From: Candidatus Poribacteria bacterium
Lineage (GTDB): Bacteria; Poribacteria; WGA-4E; WGA-3G
Length of the DNA stretch: 64,000 bases
Assembly (NCBI GenBank): GCA_022825825.1
Contig: JAJDWA010000012.1
Coordinates: forward strand, 1-64,000
Direction of reading: 5' to 3'
The notes beneath the pieces are model-generated. The model did not search any database. It was not told the DNA's origin and was given only the letters and a program-made list of their open reading frames with translations. Positions 27,203 to 37,051 of the stretch are shown piece by piece; within the stretch, counting starts at the first letter, position 1; every line of letters begins with the position of its first letter. The translations under genes and the position numbers were made by a program.

Positions 27203-28894
27203 TTACAGATTATGATTTAACCAATGGATACGATCTTTATATTTCTTAACTTCTACTTTTGCACTCGCCTGATTCCAATTGTTACTTTCAACGAGGAATT
27301 GTGCTATTTGTGGTGCAATGTCTAACCCTTGTCCCTGTGTCCATCCGATGCGGGTGCGTCTCCACAGCAAGTCTTCTAACGTTATTGCCATTTCTCCCCA
27401 ATAAGCATAGAGAATTTCTGCTTTCACAAATGGGAGAGACATGGTAATAGTCTCCGCAAGGGTAGCATCCTGATTAACAAACTCCTTAATGCTTTGATAC
27501 CCTCGAATTCCATACCTTTGAATGAGACGTTCCTTATCAATTAAATGTGTGGTTTCCTTATCAGTGTCATGTCTGTTAAGTTCATCTGATATTGCACTTG
27601 GCAAGGGACAGACAGCGGTTTTACATTCACGCCGAACATTTAGAGATTCTGCTAAGTAGTCAACTGTCTCCTCAGCGATCAGACGATGCGTTGTCAGTTT
27701 TCCACCATAAACATATAAAATGCCGCTTGGACTTTCAGTGATGATATGCTCTCTTGAAACAAAATTACGATCTCCGGTTTCCTCTTTAGAATCGTTGGAG
27801 GCGATAAGAGGACGTACTCCCGCATAAGTACCGATAATAGAACTACGATCTAACGATATACTTGGAAATATCCGCTGCGCTTCAGAAAGCAGATACGTTA
27901 CCTCTTTTGTAGAGGGACGAGCAGATTCCGGTCCATCCTCTGGGGTCGTTTCAGTTGTACCAACAATAGAGGTATTGTGCTCACCGGGTAAAATAAAAAT
28001 CGCTCGCTGTTTTCCATTGTACGACTTTTCTGCATGTGTATATGTCACGATACCATACTGAACTGAGGTATCTCCAGCATGGCAACGTGGCAAGATAAGG
28101 TGAATTCCTTTTGCATTTTTGGTCACTAATCGAGGAACACCATCGTAACTGGGGTCTTTACACCATAACTGATCGGTCCACGGGCCTGTCGTAGAGACGA
28201 TTTTGCGCGCAACGATCTCAAAGCATTCACCTGAAATGGTATCTTTAGCCATTATGCGGTGCATCGGATTTGACGCATGGGGTTGGGCAATAAAATCAAA
28301 AAACTGGACGTAATTCGTAACGATTCCGCCATGACGATGTGCGTCCTTGAGAGTTGCTACCGTCAATCTTGCATCATCAACCTTGCTATCCCAAAGTATA
28401 ACACAACCTTTTAGTCCATTTTCAGCGACAGGACCGACCATGGCTTGTATTTTATGAACATCAAGAAGTAATTTAGCTTTTTCTGTAGTATCTGATTTTG
28501 AGAGATGATTATAGTATTGTGCTGCGAGTCGAATCCCGGTAAGTGGGTACGGATCCCCTTTGTAACCAAGAATCGCTATCGGTATCGGTTTAACAAGATT
28601 GGGAGCAATATGAAGTAGGGTTTCTCGTTCCTTTCGTGCCTGTTTTACAAGAGCGATATCGCGTTTTGCCAGATAGCGAAATCCGCCGTGAATAAGTTGG
28701 GAACTTGCACCACTCGTTCCACAGGCAAAATCGCCTTGCTCAATCAGCCCAGCTTTAATGCCACCGTTTAACGTGAGGTCCCGAATTAGGCCTGCCCCGA
28801 CGATGCCGCCACCGATAACTAACACATCTAACGGTTCCGTCTTTAAGATTTTTATATTTTGGGTACGAGTATTGCTTGAAAATTCGCCTGACAT
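27203..28894 (-). CDS. glpD: FAD-dependent glycerol-3-phosphate dehydrogenase
   Basis: 563 residues. The FAD-binding Rossmann motif is near the N-terminus (VLVIGGGIVGAGLIRDL), followed by the family segment SGASSQLIHGGFRYLAKRD. Further blocks are TGPWTDQLW, GVRPLIASND and YGGKLTTHRLIAEE. It oxidises sn-glycerol 3-phosphate to dihydroxyacetone phosphate and passes electrons to quinone at the inner face of the cytoplasmic membrane. The C-terminal about 120 residues fit the helical cap domain of GlpD. It starts 10 bases after the aminotransferase gene, so the two are probably co-transcribed. No glpK or glpF lies nearby. Confidence 0.92.
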   Translation of the reverse strand: MSGEFSSNTRTQNIKILKTEPLDVLVIGGGIVGAGLIRDLTLNGGIKAGLIEQGDFACGTSGASSQLIHGGFRYLAKRDIALVKQARKERETLLHIAPNLVKPIPIAILGYKGDPYPLTGIRLAAQYYNHLSKSDTTEKAKLLLDVHKIQAMVGPVAENGLKGCVILWDSKVDDARLTVATLKDAHRHGGIVTNYVQFFDFIAQPHASNPMHRIMAKDTISGECFEIVARKIVSTTGPWTDQLWCKDPSYDGVPRLVTKNAKGIHLILPRCHAGDTSVQYGIVTYTHAEKSYNGKQRAIFILPGEHNTSIVGTTETTPEDGPESARPSTKEVTYLLSEAQRIFPSISLDRSSIIGTYAGVRPLIASNDSKEETGDRNFVSREHIITESPSGILYVYGGKLTTHRLIAEETVDYLAESLNVRRECKTAVCPLPSAISDELNRHDTDKETTHLIDKERLIQRYGIRGYQSIKEFVNQDATLAETITMSLPFVKAEILYAYWGEMAITLEDLLWRRTRIGWTQGQGLDIAPQIAQFLVESNNWNQASAKVEVKKYKDRIHWLNHNL

Positions 28895-28904
28895 TTTCTA
28901 AAAT

Positions 28905-30335
28905 TTATACCGTATTCTCTTTTAGAGTATTGGCTAACAACGCTGCATGATTGGATATTTTGCGAATTGCTGTAAGTATGCGCGCTGCTGCTTTTGGAAC
29001 TGGTTCCGTTAGAAGTGGCAAAAATACTAATTGTGAACACACTTTCTCGGTGATAGGTAGGTCTCCTGGGGCGTATCCTTTAAAATCTCCTCCCATTTCA
29101 GATGTACAGAGAGATCCTCGTCCATTTGTAAAAATATCAAGCCCTTTCATAAAGAGTGGAAGGGTATGAAGTAAAGGGTACGGATTGCTATTTGTTGGCA
29201 AACTCCCAGAAAAAACAGGCACCCCATCACCGACCATGAGCGGATAAGGATTATTATTTGCCAAAACACCTTCTTTCCGTAAAGCGTGAGCAAACACTGG
29301 TGCTGGTAAACCGTGCATCTCCTCCTCGCGGTAATGGATAGGAAATCCAAAGAATGCTGCTGGTTCCGCCCCTGCATACCGCTCAATAGGACTCACCCCA
29401 GAAATATCTTGCAACCCATCTCTGATTTCTTCAATATATGCACCACGGTTTACGTTGAGTTTGTCAAGTTTTTTTAACTGTACCGAAGCGATACCAATTG
29501 CTAAAGGATGCGCGCGATATTTTACGCCTAATCCCATAGGTGGGAGATGTTTGTAGTTAAGTGCACAAGGATCCAACACAGGGGCCCCGATACTATCTAT
29601 AGCACGATTAACTTGACCTAATAAACAAGCACGTTCAAAAACCGTGATGTTATTCGTAGCGAGCATTCCACCTTCGCCAGCACTTACTGCTTTGCTTCCT
29701 TGTAAACTCCATGCGCCCACTTGTCCGATACTGCCGCACGGTTTACCTTTATAAGATGCCCCGTGTGCGTGCGAGCAGTCTTCTATCACAGAAACACCGG
29801 TTTCTTCACTGAGTGCCATTAAAGCATCCATGTCACACACATTACCCCATAAATGTACTGCGACAATCGCTTTTGTTCGCTCTGTAATGCGCTGTCGGAC
29901 ATCGTCAACGTCGATAACCAACGTTCTGGGGTCAACTTCACAAAAAACAGGTCTTGCATTTAGCATTAGTGCAGGCGTAATAGAACCCATCCATGTGTAG
30001 GTCGGACAGATAACTTCATCACCGGGACCTACGCCCAGTCCGAACATGGCACTATGTAGTGCAGCAGTACCATTACTTAGACTCATAGCAAATTGGGTCT
30101 GATGGCGTTCACGCCATATCTGCTCAAATTCCTGAACAACCGAAGACCCGCCGGACAGTTCGTTCCGCAGTGTCATTTCATAGGCAATTTGTGCCTCTGC
30201 TTCCCCGATTTGACGCCATTTATCCAATTTCGGAAATGGCGCTTCTTCAGATATTTCAAAAACTGGTTTCCCTCCTGCAACAGCCGGAAGGTTTTTTGGA
30301 TCAATCTCAGTGTTAGGAAATTGTATATTTTTCAT
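28905..30335 (-). CDS. DegT/DnrJ/EryC1/StrS-family PLP aminotransferase
   Basis: 476 residues, about 80 longer than compact sugar aminotransferases of this family. The PLP lysine is K215 in LQGSKAVSAGEGGML. Other markers are SLSNGTAALHSAMFGLGVG, CPTYTWMGSITPAL and EDCSHAHGASYKG. Family members aminate keto-sugars on nucleotide carriers or act in inositol/antibiotic pathways. Immediate neighbours (GlpD, nucleoside-type permeases) do not fix the substrate, although surface-sugar genes occur 8-10 kb downstream. Alternatively it is one of the DegT-like regulators, less likely with the lysine intact. Confidence 0.88.
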   Translation of the reverse strand: MKNIQFPNTEIDPKNLPAVAGGKPVFEISEEAPFPKLDKWRQIGEAEAQIAYEMTLRNELSGGSSVVQEFEQIWRERHQTQFAMSLSNGTAALHSAMFGLGVGPGDEVICPTYTWMGSITPALMLNARPVFCEVDPRTLVIDVDDVRQRITERTKAIVAVHLWGNVCDMDALMALSEETGVSVIEDCSHAHGASYKGKPCGSIGQVGAWSLQGSKAVSAGEGGMLATNNITVFERACLLGQVNRAIDSIGAPVLDPCALNYKHLPPMGLGVKYRAHPLAIGIASVQLKKLDKLNVNRGAYIEEIRDGLQDISGVSPIERYAGAEPAAFFGFPIHYREEEMHGLPAPVFAHALRKEGVLANNNPYPLMVGDGVPVFSGSLPTNSNPYPLLHTLPLFMKGLDIFTNGRGSLCTSEMGGDFKGYAPGDLPITEKVCSQLVFLPLLTEPVPKAAARILTAIRKISNHAALLANTLKENTV

Positions 30336-30395
30336 CGTCCCTTGCCTGTGTTTGATTTTGTAAAAGTTCTAATTCGGTAAATAAAAAAATTGTTC

Positions 30396-30524
30396 TATAG
30401 ACAAAAAAAGAATATGAAATATGGGATCTTAGAATTTAATGAGACACTTTGCACCAGCACGGTTAGGAAACCGTGCCTACCGCGGGAGAGCGAAAGTGTG
30501 TATTTATTTCTAAGCTTTACTATA
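30396..30524. repeat. Small element with GTAG-type REP, ends resembling TATAGT inverted repeats
   Basis: The divergent gap between the aminotransferase and permease genes (465 bp) contains a palindrome that reads GTAGGCACGGTTTCCTAACC on the minus strand (30458-30480). To its right are GGGAG, AAAGTGTG and the edge CTTTACTATA, a layout shared with the element at 40661-40884. The left edge (TATAGACAAA) matches the right edge imperfectly. Apart from this and a possible promoter nearer the permease, I see nothing else in the gap. Confidence 0.55.
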
Positions 30525-30640
30525 AAATAGGAATAACTATGAAAATCTAAATTATCGTATTGATCACAAACTTTCAGAGCAAAGATTTGAAATATTGACT
30601 GGATTACCTTAAATTGAAGTTGTCAGAAAATCCAATACAA

Positions 30641-30669
30641 TTGTTTTAATGTTTGGCATGTGCTATACT
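30641..30669 (+). promoter_or_regulatory. Possible promoter for the permease pair
   Basis: TTGTTT (30641-30646), a 17-base spacer and TATACT (30664-30669). The -10 is good and the -35 is weak. The distance to the TTG start at 30801 leaves a leader of about 125 bases. Confidence 0.4.
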
Positions 30670-30800
30670 AACAACACTCGTAAACTTGGTCCAAAAGAAA
30701 ACGTTGTAAATCTAAGCAAGTTTACATCCTTTACATAATAGCACGTTTGAGATAAACTGTCAATTCTTTGTAACTTGGACTTCACGTTTCTGAGAAGATT

Positions 30801-31886
30801 TTGAATATCCGCCAATCTTTTACTACGTTGTTCAACAATCTGTTATTTCAGATTTTACAATTGATCCGTAACCTTTTGCCGCCGCTACTTGCTATCTGCG
30901 GATTTTTTCTTTTATGTGGGATTGTTCTAATCCTAAGGCGACAAAACCTATGGGAGTTTTATACAACAATCTTTATCAGTGGGTTTTCCAGTTTTGATGA
31001 AGTCGGTAGTGTGCTGTTTAATTCGACACCGCTTATTTTTACAGGGCTTGCAGTCGCTATAGGATATAAGTGTGGATTGTTTAATATCGGTTGTGAAGGA
31101 CAACTCTATGTCGCTGCCTTTGCGGCTACGTGGGTAGGTATATATCTGAACTTACCCTCTGTTATGTTAGTCCCCCTGTGCATCGGCGCCGCAATGATTG
31201 CGGGAAGTATTTGGGGTGCGGTTCCTGGGTTCTTAAAAGCGAAATTCGGCGCGCACGAAGTTATCAACACAATTATGATGAACTTCGTTGCGTTTGCACT
31301 TACGAATTTTCTCGTCATATCTGTTTACCGTGAACCCGATCAGATGATCCCACAAACGGCTCAGATCCATGAAGCAGCGCGACTTCCACGTCTATCAAAT
31401 ATGTTTCCTGTCCTCTCCCAGAGTAATCTTTTAGATGCGAGTTTCTTGATTGCGTGTGCTTGTGTCGTAATCTGTTATATCTTTTTAAAATATACCCGTT
31501 GGGGATACGAACTCCGATTAGTAGGAAACGCGCCAGAAGTTGCTGAATATGGTGGTATCAATCCTCGTGTAGTGACGGTGTGGGTAATGGCACTGAGTGG
31601 CGCAATTGCGGGGTTAGCAGGTGTTGCAGACGTTATGGGATATCGACACAGATTCTTAGACGGTTTTTCATCTGGTTGGGGTTTCACCGGAATTGCTGTT
31701 GCGCTTTTGGGGAGAAATCATCCGTTTGGGGTATTGGCAGCAGCCCTATTGTTTGGTTTACTTAATAAAGTTGCTTTGGACATTGAACTTATTTTAGAAG
31801 TACCACGCGGACTGTTTCTCGTAGGCCAAGGATTACTGATTGTGGGGTTGGTCTGTATGGAAGGTATTTCAAAGAGAAATAATTGA
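30801..31886 (+). CDS. Nucleoside-type ABC permease (BmpA-system, YufP/NupP-like)
   Basis: 361 residues from a TTG start. About nine hydrophobic segments. Family blocks are PLIFTGLAVAIGYKCGLFNI, then GCEGQL and KAKFGAHEVINTIMMNFVA, and ELRLVGNAPEVAEYGGI near the ATPase-contact loop. This matches the larger of the two permeases in BmpA-dependent nucleoside/purine importers. Its stop overlaps the next ATG (TGATG), so it is coupled to the second permease. The ATPase and the BmpA-like binding lipoprotein that normally precede it are missing; the upstream gene is on the other strand. Confidence 0.85.
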   Translation: MNIRQSFTTLFNNLLFQILQLIRNLLPPLLAICGFFLLCGIVLILRRQNLWEFYTTIFISGFSSFDEVGSVLFNSTPLIFTGLAVAIGYKCGLFNIGCEGQLYVAAFAATWVGIYLNLPSVMLVPLCIGAAMIAGSIWGAVPGFLKAKFGAHEVINTIMMNFVAFALTNFLVISVYREPDQMIPQTAQIHEAARLPRLSNMFPVLSQSNLLDASFLIACACVVICYIFLKYTRWGYELRLVGNAPEVAEYGGINPRVVTVWVMALSGAIAGLAGVADVMGYRHRFLDGFSSGWGFTGIAVALLGRNHPFGVLAAALLFGLLNKVALDIELILEVPRGLFLVGQGLLIVGLVCMEGISKRNN

Positions 31887-32728
31887 TGATTTTAGATTTA
31901 ATTCCAAGCACATTGCGAATGACAACACCCCTTGGTTTTGCTGCACTTGGTGGAATATATTCGGAACGGACGGGCATTATAAATATTGCCCTTGAAGGTA
32001 TGATGCTCCTTGGGGCTTACGGTTATCTGGTTGGCGCACACGCATCGAATTCAGCATGGATTGGATTGCTTGTTGGTATCGCTTTAGGGGTTGTATTAGC
32101 ATTATTACATGCTGTTGCTACAATTACTTTTCATGCTGAGCAAATTGTCACGGGTATCGCGATAAATATTCTGGCCTTAGGCGTTACAGAGTATCTTATC
32201 CCCACCACTGATAGAGTGCCAGGATTACCAGAGATGGGATTGCCATTCATTGGCTCCTACAGTGTTCTTGTCTATCTGCTTCCTATATTAATGGTAGTAA
32301 GTCACATTCTGCTTTTCAAAACACCGTGGGGTTTACGGTTACGAGCTGCGGGGGAATCAACCGAGGCACTCAGAACGCTTAGTTTAAGTCGTGCCAAATG
32401 GCAGTATTTTGGTGTGATTTTGAGCGGCATCTTCGCTGGGATAGGCGGCTGTTTTATGGTATCTGATATCCATGTATTCACAAAAGGTATGATAGGAGGA
32501 AGAGGATATGTGGCATTAGCAGCCGTTATTTTTGGAAATTGGCGTCCACTCTATGGCGTTGCTGCATGTCTTCTCTTTGGATTCGCATCTTCTTTGGAAC
32601 TAACTAACCTGTGGAAAATCCCCGATCAATTAATAAAAAGTTTTCCATATATTTTAACTATGATTGTGCTCGCTGGACTTGTTGGTAGAGCGCGTCCCCC
32701 AGCCGCTCTGGGGAAAAATGAATCCTAA
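31886..32728 (+). CDS. Nucleoside-type ABC permease, second subunit (YufQ/NupQ-like)
   Basis: About 280 residues from ATG 31886, one base overlapping the previous stop. It begins with the typical RMTTPLGFAALGGIYSERTG, then IINIALEGMMLLGAYGYLVG. The contact loop (GLRLRAAGESTEALRTLSLS) and GGRGYVALAAVIFGNWRP complete the match to the smaller permease of BmpA-type importers. The downstream neighbour is convergent, so the unit is a bare permease pair. It must borrow its ATPase and receptor from elsewhere or be a relic. Confidence 0.85.
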   Translation: MILDLIPSTLRMTTPLGFAALGGIYSERTGIINIALEGMMLLGAYGYLVGAHASNSAWIGLLVGIALGVVLALLHAVATITFHAEQIVTGIAINILALGVTEYLIPTTDRVPGLPEMGLPFIGSYSVLVYLLPILMVVSHILLFKTPWGLRLRAAGESTEALRTLSLSRAKWQYFGVILSGIFAGIGGCFMVSDIHVFTKGMIGGRGYVALAAVIFGNWRPLYGVAACLLFGFASSLELTNLWKIPDQLIKSFPYILTMIVLAGLVGRARPPAALGKNES

Positions 32729-32748
32729 ACGATATGTAAGGAAGCCTC

Positions 32749-35148
32749 TTAACTCTCCTCATCTGTCAATTCATAATAACCAGAATGCCTGGTATAATAA
32801 CCGTAAGATTTGGCATGCTTTGGATTTATCATGTTACATAATACCCCGATACCTTTTCCCGGTAACACTTCCTTAAGATGTTTTATTCCTGTCAATACAT
32901 CAAACCGTTTGGTTTTTGTAATATCAAACACATAAACGACCGCATCAACAACAGTTGCCAAAATGACTGGGTCTGCTACTGCGCGAACAGGTGGAGAATC
33001 AATAACAATAACATCGTACTCTGATTTTGCAAGTTCCAACCATTGCGTCATCATTTCTGAATTTAAGAGTTCAATCGGATTTGGCGGTACAGTTCCGCCC
33101 GGCACCAGGTGCAAATTGGGAATACCGGTCTGTCTAACTGTAGAATATAGAACATCATAACTATTTTCGGTGTTTATACTGATAAGTGCTTCGCTCAACC
33201 CTGGTTTACGTGTGTCACTGTGCGTAACCACCGAAGGGGTGTCAGGTGTCTCTTCACCATCTTGGGACATTATCTGAAGTAGTTGGTCTGTTGGAAATGC
33301 TGTGTGCTGAGAAGGTCTACGCATATCTGCATCTATTAGCAGAACCTTGTTACCTTTTTGCGCAAGCGCAGCAGCGAGATTGGAAGAAACGGTACTTTTC
33401 CCTTCCCCGCGGGTAGAGCTTGTGACAAGAACAGTTTTTAGGGCACCACTCAGGTTAAGGAATGGTAATTTCGCAACAAGCACCCTAAATGCTTCCGCAG
33501 TCCTGGAATTAGGTGCATCATTAACTATGAGTGGAATTCGATAAGCACTACGTTTCTTAATGGACGGAATTACACCGAGAAAATTGGGTGGTTCTGGCAG
33601 CGAATCTAACTGACGGACAGAGTCCTCTAATCGCAAATAGGTATCTTTGAAATAATTTTTGGCGACTGCAAACGTAAACCCAAGGAGTGCCCCAACCATA
33701 GCACCCAAAACAAGGTTTACCTTCTTTCTCGGTTTTATAGGTTCTTCTGGGAGACGCGCTTGATCTAATACTTTAATATTTTCTGTACGCGCTTCAGCGA
33801 CAATTTGTGACTCCCGAATTTTCGCCTCTAAAGCAATGACCTGCGCGTTGTAAATTTCCACATCCCGCTTGAGCCGAAATAATTCGAGATGTTCTTCTGA
33901 CCATCCGCCGAGTTCCTTGACACGTTTATCAATTTGAGCAGAAACCTCTGCTTTCTGCTTTTCAAGGCTAATAATCGCTGCTTGAGCTTCATTTATCTTT
34001 TGTGCAAGAACTTGGTGTAAAGGGTTATAAGACGAAGTTGTGCTTTTTACCTCTTTTTCCTCATTTTTAAGGCGCGCTTTTGTCTCATTAATTTTTTCAT
34101 CCAAAGACGTTATTTCAGGATGTTCTATGTCTCCGTATTTACCGATAAGTGCTTTCCGTTCAATTTCATATTCGTTCAAGTCATCTTGCAGTTTGGAATA
34201 TGAAGGATTCCTTGCTACCGTTTCAGAGATAAGTTCCTCTTCAACCCCTTTTATGTCTTCTTCATAAGACGCCAGTCTCAATTTAGCCCCAATTAATTGA
34301 CTGGTCAACTCATTTTCGCTAAATTGCAAGGATAAAACGAGTTGAGCTTGTGTGCCGCCTTCCGCATTTAAGGTGAGTTCCGGATTTTCTTGCTGAAAAT
34401 CAAAGAGTTGTTTTTCGGATGTTTCCAGTTCCTGTTTAGCTTCATTGAGCATCGTTTGCGGAAGAGGTTTTTCCCACCATTTCATATCTTCCTCTTTTTC
34501 CGCTTCAATTGTATCCACAAGTACATTAGCAATTCTGTTACACAAAAGCTGCGCGTACTCTGGTTTCTGCTGCTTCACTGTGAGGGTAATCACATTGCCA
34601 TCCGGGGACTCTTCAACCTTTAACTGCTCATCAATAAGTGTTTTGACGAAATAGTCTCTCCACTCAGTATCAGTGAGTTCGCCTTGTTCAGTCACACTCG
34701 AATCTAATTTAATATTCAGAAGATTCGTTAGCCACTTCACTGTGGCACCTCGGTGAATAGGTTGCGGTTTCAACAGTTCTTCATCTATCAGCTGGTTAAC
34801 TGTTGGGGCGATCACTAAGTCGCGGGATTGTAGCAGCGTCGCATAAGTGCCCGACGAAGGCCCTTTTAGGAGCCCCGTTAGTGGGAACTGTGAGACTAAC
34901 GAAGAGGGCGTTTGACCCTCAAGGATACGAAGCGTTGTTTCGGATTGAAAAACTGGGGGCGTGAAATCGGTTACAAGAAATGCTCCAAAAACGCAGAGTA
35001 AAAAAATAGTCAGGACACTCCACTTATTACGAAAAAGAATCCAAAAATAGTCTGATAATCGAATTTCGGTAATTTCTTCAAGTTGTCTATCTGTAGTTTC
35101 TGGCATATCTAACCTCATGCTCATTTTCCATGAACGCACCTTATGCAC
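32749..35148 (-). CDS. Wzz/Wzc-type polysaccharide co-polymerase fused to BY-kinase
   Basis: Up to 799 residues from a GTG; internal ATGs at 35124 and 35118 are equally plausible starts. Order: cytoplasmic N-terminus, membrane helix (SVLTIFLLCVFGAFLVTDF), a long periplasmic Wzz region with coiled coil (about 200-450), second membrane helix (LVLGAMVGALLGFTFAVA), then a bacterial tyrosine-kinase domain with Walker A (SSTRGEGKST), Walker A' (VLLIDADMRRP) and Walker B (VIVIDSPP). The C-terminal tail has a tyrosine cluster (YGYYTRHSGYYE) typical of autophosphorylated BY-kinases. It controls chain length and export of capsule or exopolysaccharide with the outer-membrane channel encoded just upstream. 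Confidence 0.92.
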   Translation of the reverse strand: MHKVRSWKMSMRLDMPETTDRQLEEITEIRLSDYFWILFRNKWSVLTIFLLCVFGAFLVTDFTPPVFQSETTLRILEGQTPSSLVSQFPLTGLLKGPSSGTYATLLQSRDLVIAPTVNQLIDEELLKPQPIHRGATVKWLTNLLNIKLDSSVTEQGELTDTEWRDYFVKTLIDEQLKVEESPDGNVITLTVKQQKPEYAQLLCNRIANVLVDTIEAEKEEDMKWWEKPLPQTMLNEAKQELETSEKQLFDFQQENPELTLNAEGGTQAQLVLSLQFSENELTSQLIGAKLRLASYEEDIKGVEEELISETVARNPSYSKLQDDLNEYEIERKALIGKYGDIEHPEITSLDEKINETKARLKNEEKEVKSTTSSYNPLHQVLAQKINEAQAAIISLEKQKAEVSAQIDKRVKELGGWSEEHLELFRLKRDVEIYNAQVIALEAKIRESQIVAEARTENIKVLDQARLPEEPIKPRKKVNLVLGAMVGALLGFTFAVAKNYFKDTYLRLEDSVRQLDSLPEPPNFLGVIPSIKKRSAYRIPLIVNDAPNSRTAEAFRVLVAKLPFLNLSGALKTVLVTSSTRGEGKSTVSSNLAAALAQKGNKVLLIDADMRRPSQHTAFPTDQLLQIMSQDGEETPDTPSVVTHSDTRKPGLSEALISINTENSYDVLYSTVRQTGIPNLHLVPGGTVPPNPIELLNSEMMTQWLELAKSEYDVIVIDSPPVRAVADPVILATVVDAVVYVFDITKTKRFDVLTGIKHLKEVLPGKGIGVLCNMINPKHAKSYGYYTRHSGYYELTDEES

Positions 35149-35226
35149 ATAAAAGATGTAAAAAGATAAAGGGTGAAAATAGAAGAGTTATTTTCCTATA
35201 TTGTCCCTTTTTCCGTACTCGTTTTT

Positions 35227-36417
35227 CTACCTATATCTTAGCCAAACACTTACGACCAAGTTCGTTAACGAAGCAGCAAAACTTAAAACTCGCCAATCAA
35301 TCCGTGTCCGTTCTAATATCCGAAGTTGATCGTTCGGGTACAGATAAACTTCCGACTGCACCAAATTGAAGTTAAGTTCTTCTTGTGTTCCATTAGCTCG
35401 TGTAAGAATACATTTTTTCGGGTTCGCTTTCTCCTCGTTTAACCCGCCCGCCATTGCGACTGCATCTCTTAAGAGCGTTGGTTCGGTAATTACATATTGA
35501 CTTGGCTTCTCAACTGCCCCGACAACGCTTATTTTGGCTTCTGCCAAGGGGACGTATAAAACATCCCCCGGCGCCATCATTGCGCTACCGTTTTCCGAAG
35601 TGAGATCAACGGGTATATTTCCTGTATCGGTGATGATCTCTGATTTTTTTAAATCTGCAAAGTTTGTTTTGGAACCCCCTGCAAGTTTGAGGGCATGGTC
35701 AGCAGAAATTTGGTCATTGGTAATGGGATAATAGCCAGGAGTGGTCACTGCTCCTATTACACGGATCCGTCGTTGCGCATAGATTGAGGGGATAATGACA
35801 ACATCGTAATCTTTTAAGGGAATATCAATATTCCCTGATTCTATATGCTCATTTAAATTAATTGTTTTGAATGTTTTGCCATCGCGCAATATAGCAATTT
35901 TGGTCAGATCAGCCAGTTCATAGTTAATTCCTGATGCTGCCAAGGCGTGCATCAGATAAACTTGACCCGTTTCAAAAACATAGATATTTCCTCTTGGTCT
36001 CTGTTCAACTGCTCCGAACACCAAAATGTTACGCCTCGGTTGCATCAGCGTAACAAAAACACGGGCACTTGGAAGTTTTTTTGAAAAGGTCCGCTGCATT
36101 TCTGTCTGGAGTTCAGAAACTGTTAAGTCTGTTGCTTTGATGAGTCCAATGAGCGGATAGGAGATATAGCCATCTGGCTGAACCGGAATAGGAACACGGT
36201 CTTTGGTATATTCAGGGTAGCCTTCAACAGTAACAACAATACTGTCGCCAACTTGCAATTTATATGTAGAGGTTTCTGGGAACTGTGGACTTTTGGTCAC
36301 AATGTTTTGATCGTTTTGATCAGAGGAATCCTCAGCGAAAACTAATGGAGAGAAACTTTGTAATCCTAAAATTATCACGGAAAGAAGTAGAAAAAGTAAA
36401 CGTGAAAACATGTTCAT
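35227..36417 (-). CDS. Wza-type polysaccharide export protein with SLBB domains
   Basis: About 396 residues. The start is placed at ATG 36417 because the sequence from there (MNMFSRLLFLLLSVIILGLQ) is a signal peptide; the frame stays open to a TTG at 36525 that would add a charged, non-signal extension. The mature protein has the export domain (YKLQVGDSIVVTVEGYPEY, VPVQPDGYISYPLIG) and then three soluble ligand-binding beta-grasp-like repeats (RNILVFGAVEQRPRGNIYVF, RRIRVIGAVTTPGYYPI, AKISVVGAVEKPSQYVI). A short hydrophobic stretch lies near the C-terminus. It should form the outer-membrane channel with the Wzc-like protein encoded next on the same strand. Confidence 0.9.
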   Translation of the reverse strand: MNMFSRLLFLLLSVIILGLQSFSPLVFAEDSSDQNDQNIVTKSPQFPETSTYKLQVGDSIVVTVEGYPEYTKDRVPIPVQPDGYISYPLIGLIKATDLTVSELQTEMQRTFSKKLPSARVFVTLMQPRRNILVFGAVEQRPRGNIYVFETGQVYLMHALAASGINYELADLTKIAILRDGKTFKTINLNEHIESGNIDIPLKDYDVVIIPSIYAQRRIRVIGAVTTPGYYPITNDQISADHALKLAGGSKTNFADLKKSEIITDTGNIPVDLTSENGSAMMAPGDVLYVPLAEAKISVVGAVEKPSQYVITEPTLLRDAVAMAGGLNEEKANPKKCILTRANGTQEELNFNLVQSEVYLYPNDQLRILERTRIDWRVLSFAASLTNLVVSVWLRYR

Positions 36418-36857
36418 AAATTTTTCATAACCTTTTGTTGCTTTCTTGGAGCAACCTTGAGGTGAGGTAATTTTGTATTGGCGTACTTGTGCCTTATGTT
36501 TTATTTTTTTAAATTCCTCGCGCAAATGTTAAGTGATGACGCGTTTTTTAGTATAAAATGTTCCATATTTTAAAGTATTTTAGCAAGAATTGAGCAAAGA
36601 TTCAAGTGAAAATAGGAAAACTACTGAGACATTCAACCTTTGATTTATATGTCAATTCATCAATATTATAGAGTTACCTTTTCTTATTCTATTGAATTGG
36701 TCTAATAACACCTAACTTCTCATGAAATAGTAGTATTTGGTAACTCTATTTATCCTGTTTGTTGTAATCAGTTTTGTTTTTCTTCAAGAAATTTAGAAAA
36801 AGTTACATATACTTGGTTGAGAGTGTGTGTAAATATTTTTGCATGTGTGTTGCCTGA

Positions 36858-36929
36858 ATCGCGGAAAGCGCGGATTTCACCAAATCAACGGATAGAGAAT
36901 CCATCCGCGTTCTCCGCGCTTTCCGCGAT
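36858..36929. repeat. 17-bp perfect inverted repeat
   Basis: ATCGCGGAAAGCGCGGA (36858-36874) and its exact reverse complement (36913-36929) flank 38 bases. TGTTG outside the left arm and CAACA outside the right arm extend the symmetry. No T-run follows closely, so it is more likely a repeat element than a terminator. The rest of the gap upstream of the Wza-like gene (36418-36857) is AT-rich with nothing I can name. Confidence 0.7.
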
Positions 36930-36991
36930 GCTGACAACACAAAACGCAAACTAAAAGGTTGCGGTACGAAGAGAGGCTACACCCAGTGGAT

Positions 36992-37031
36992 AGGAAAAAG
37001 AAAAGGCAGGGGCCAAAAACGGGTCCCTGCC
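36992..37031 (-). terminator. Intrinsic terminator for the minus-strand cassette A
   Basis: Read on the minus strand: GGCAGGGACC, a loop ending CGTTTTT, GGCCCCTGCC, then TTTTCTTTTT. It begins about 20 bases after the stop of the secreted protein gene at 37052. Confidence 0.85.
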
Positions 37032-37051
37032 TGTGTGAATAGGACTGAATA

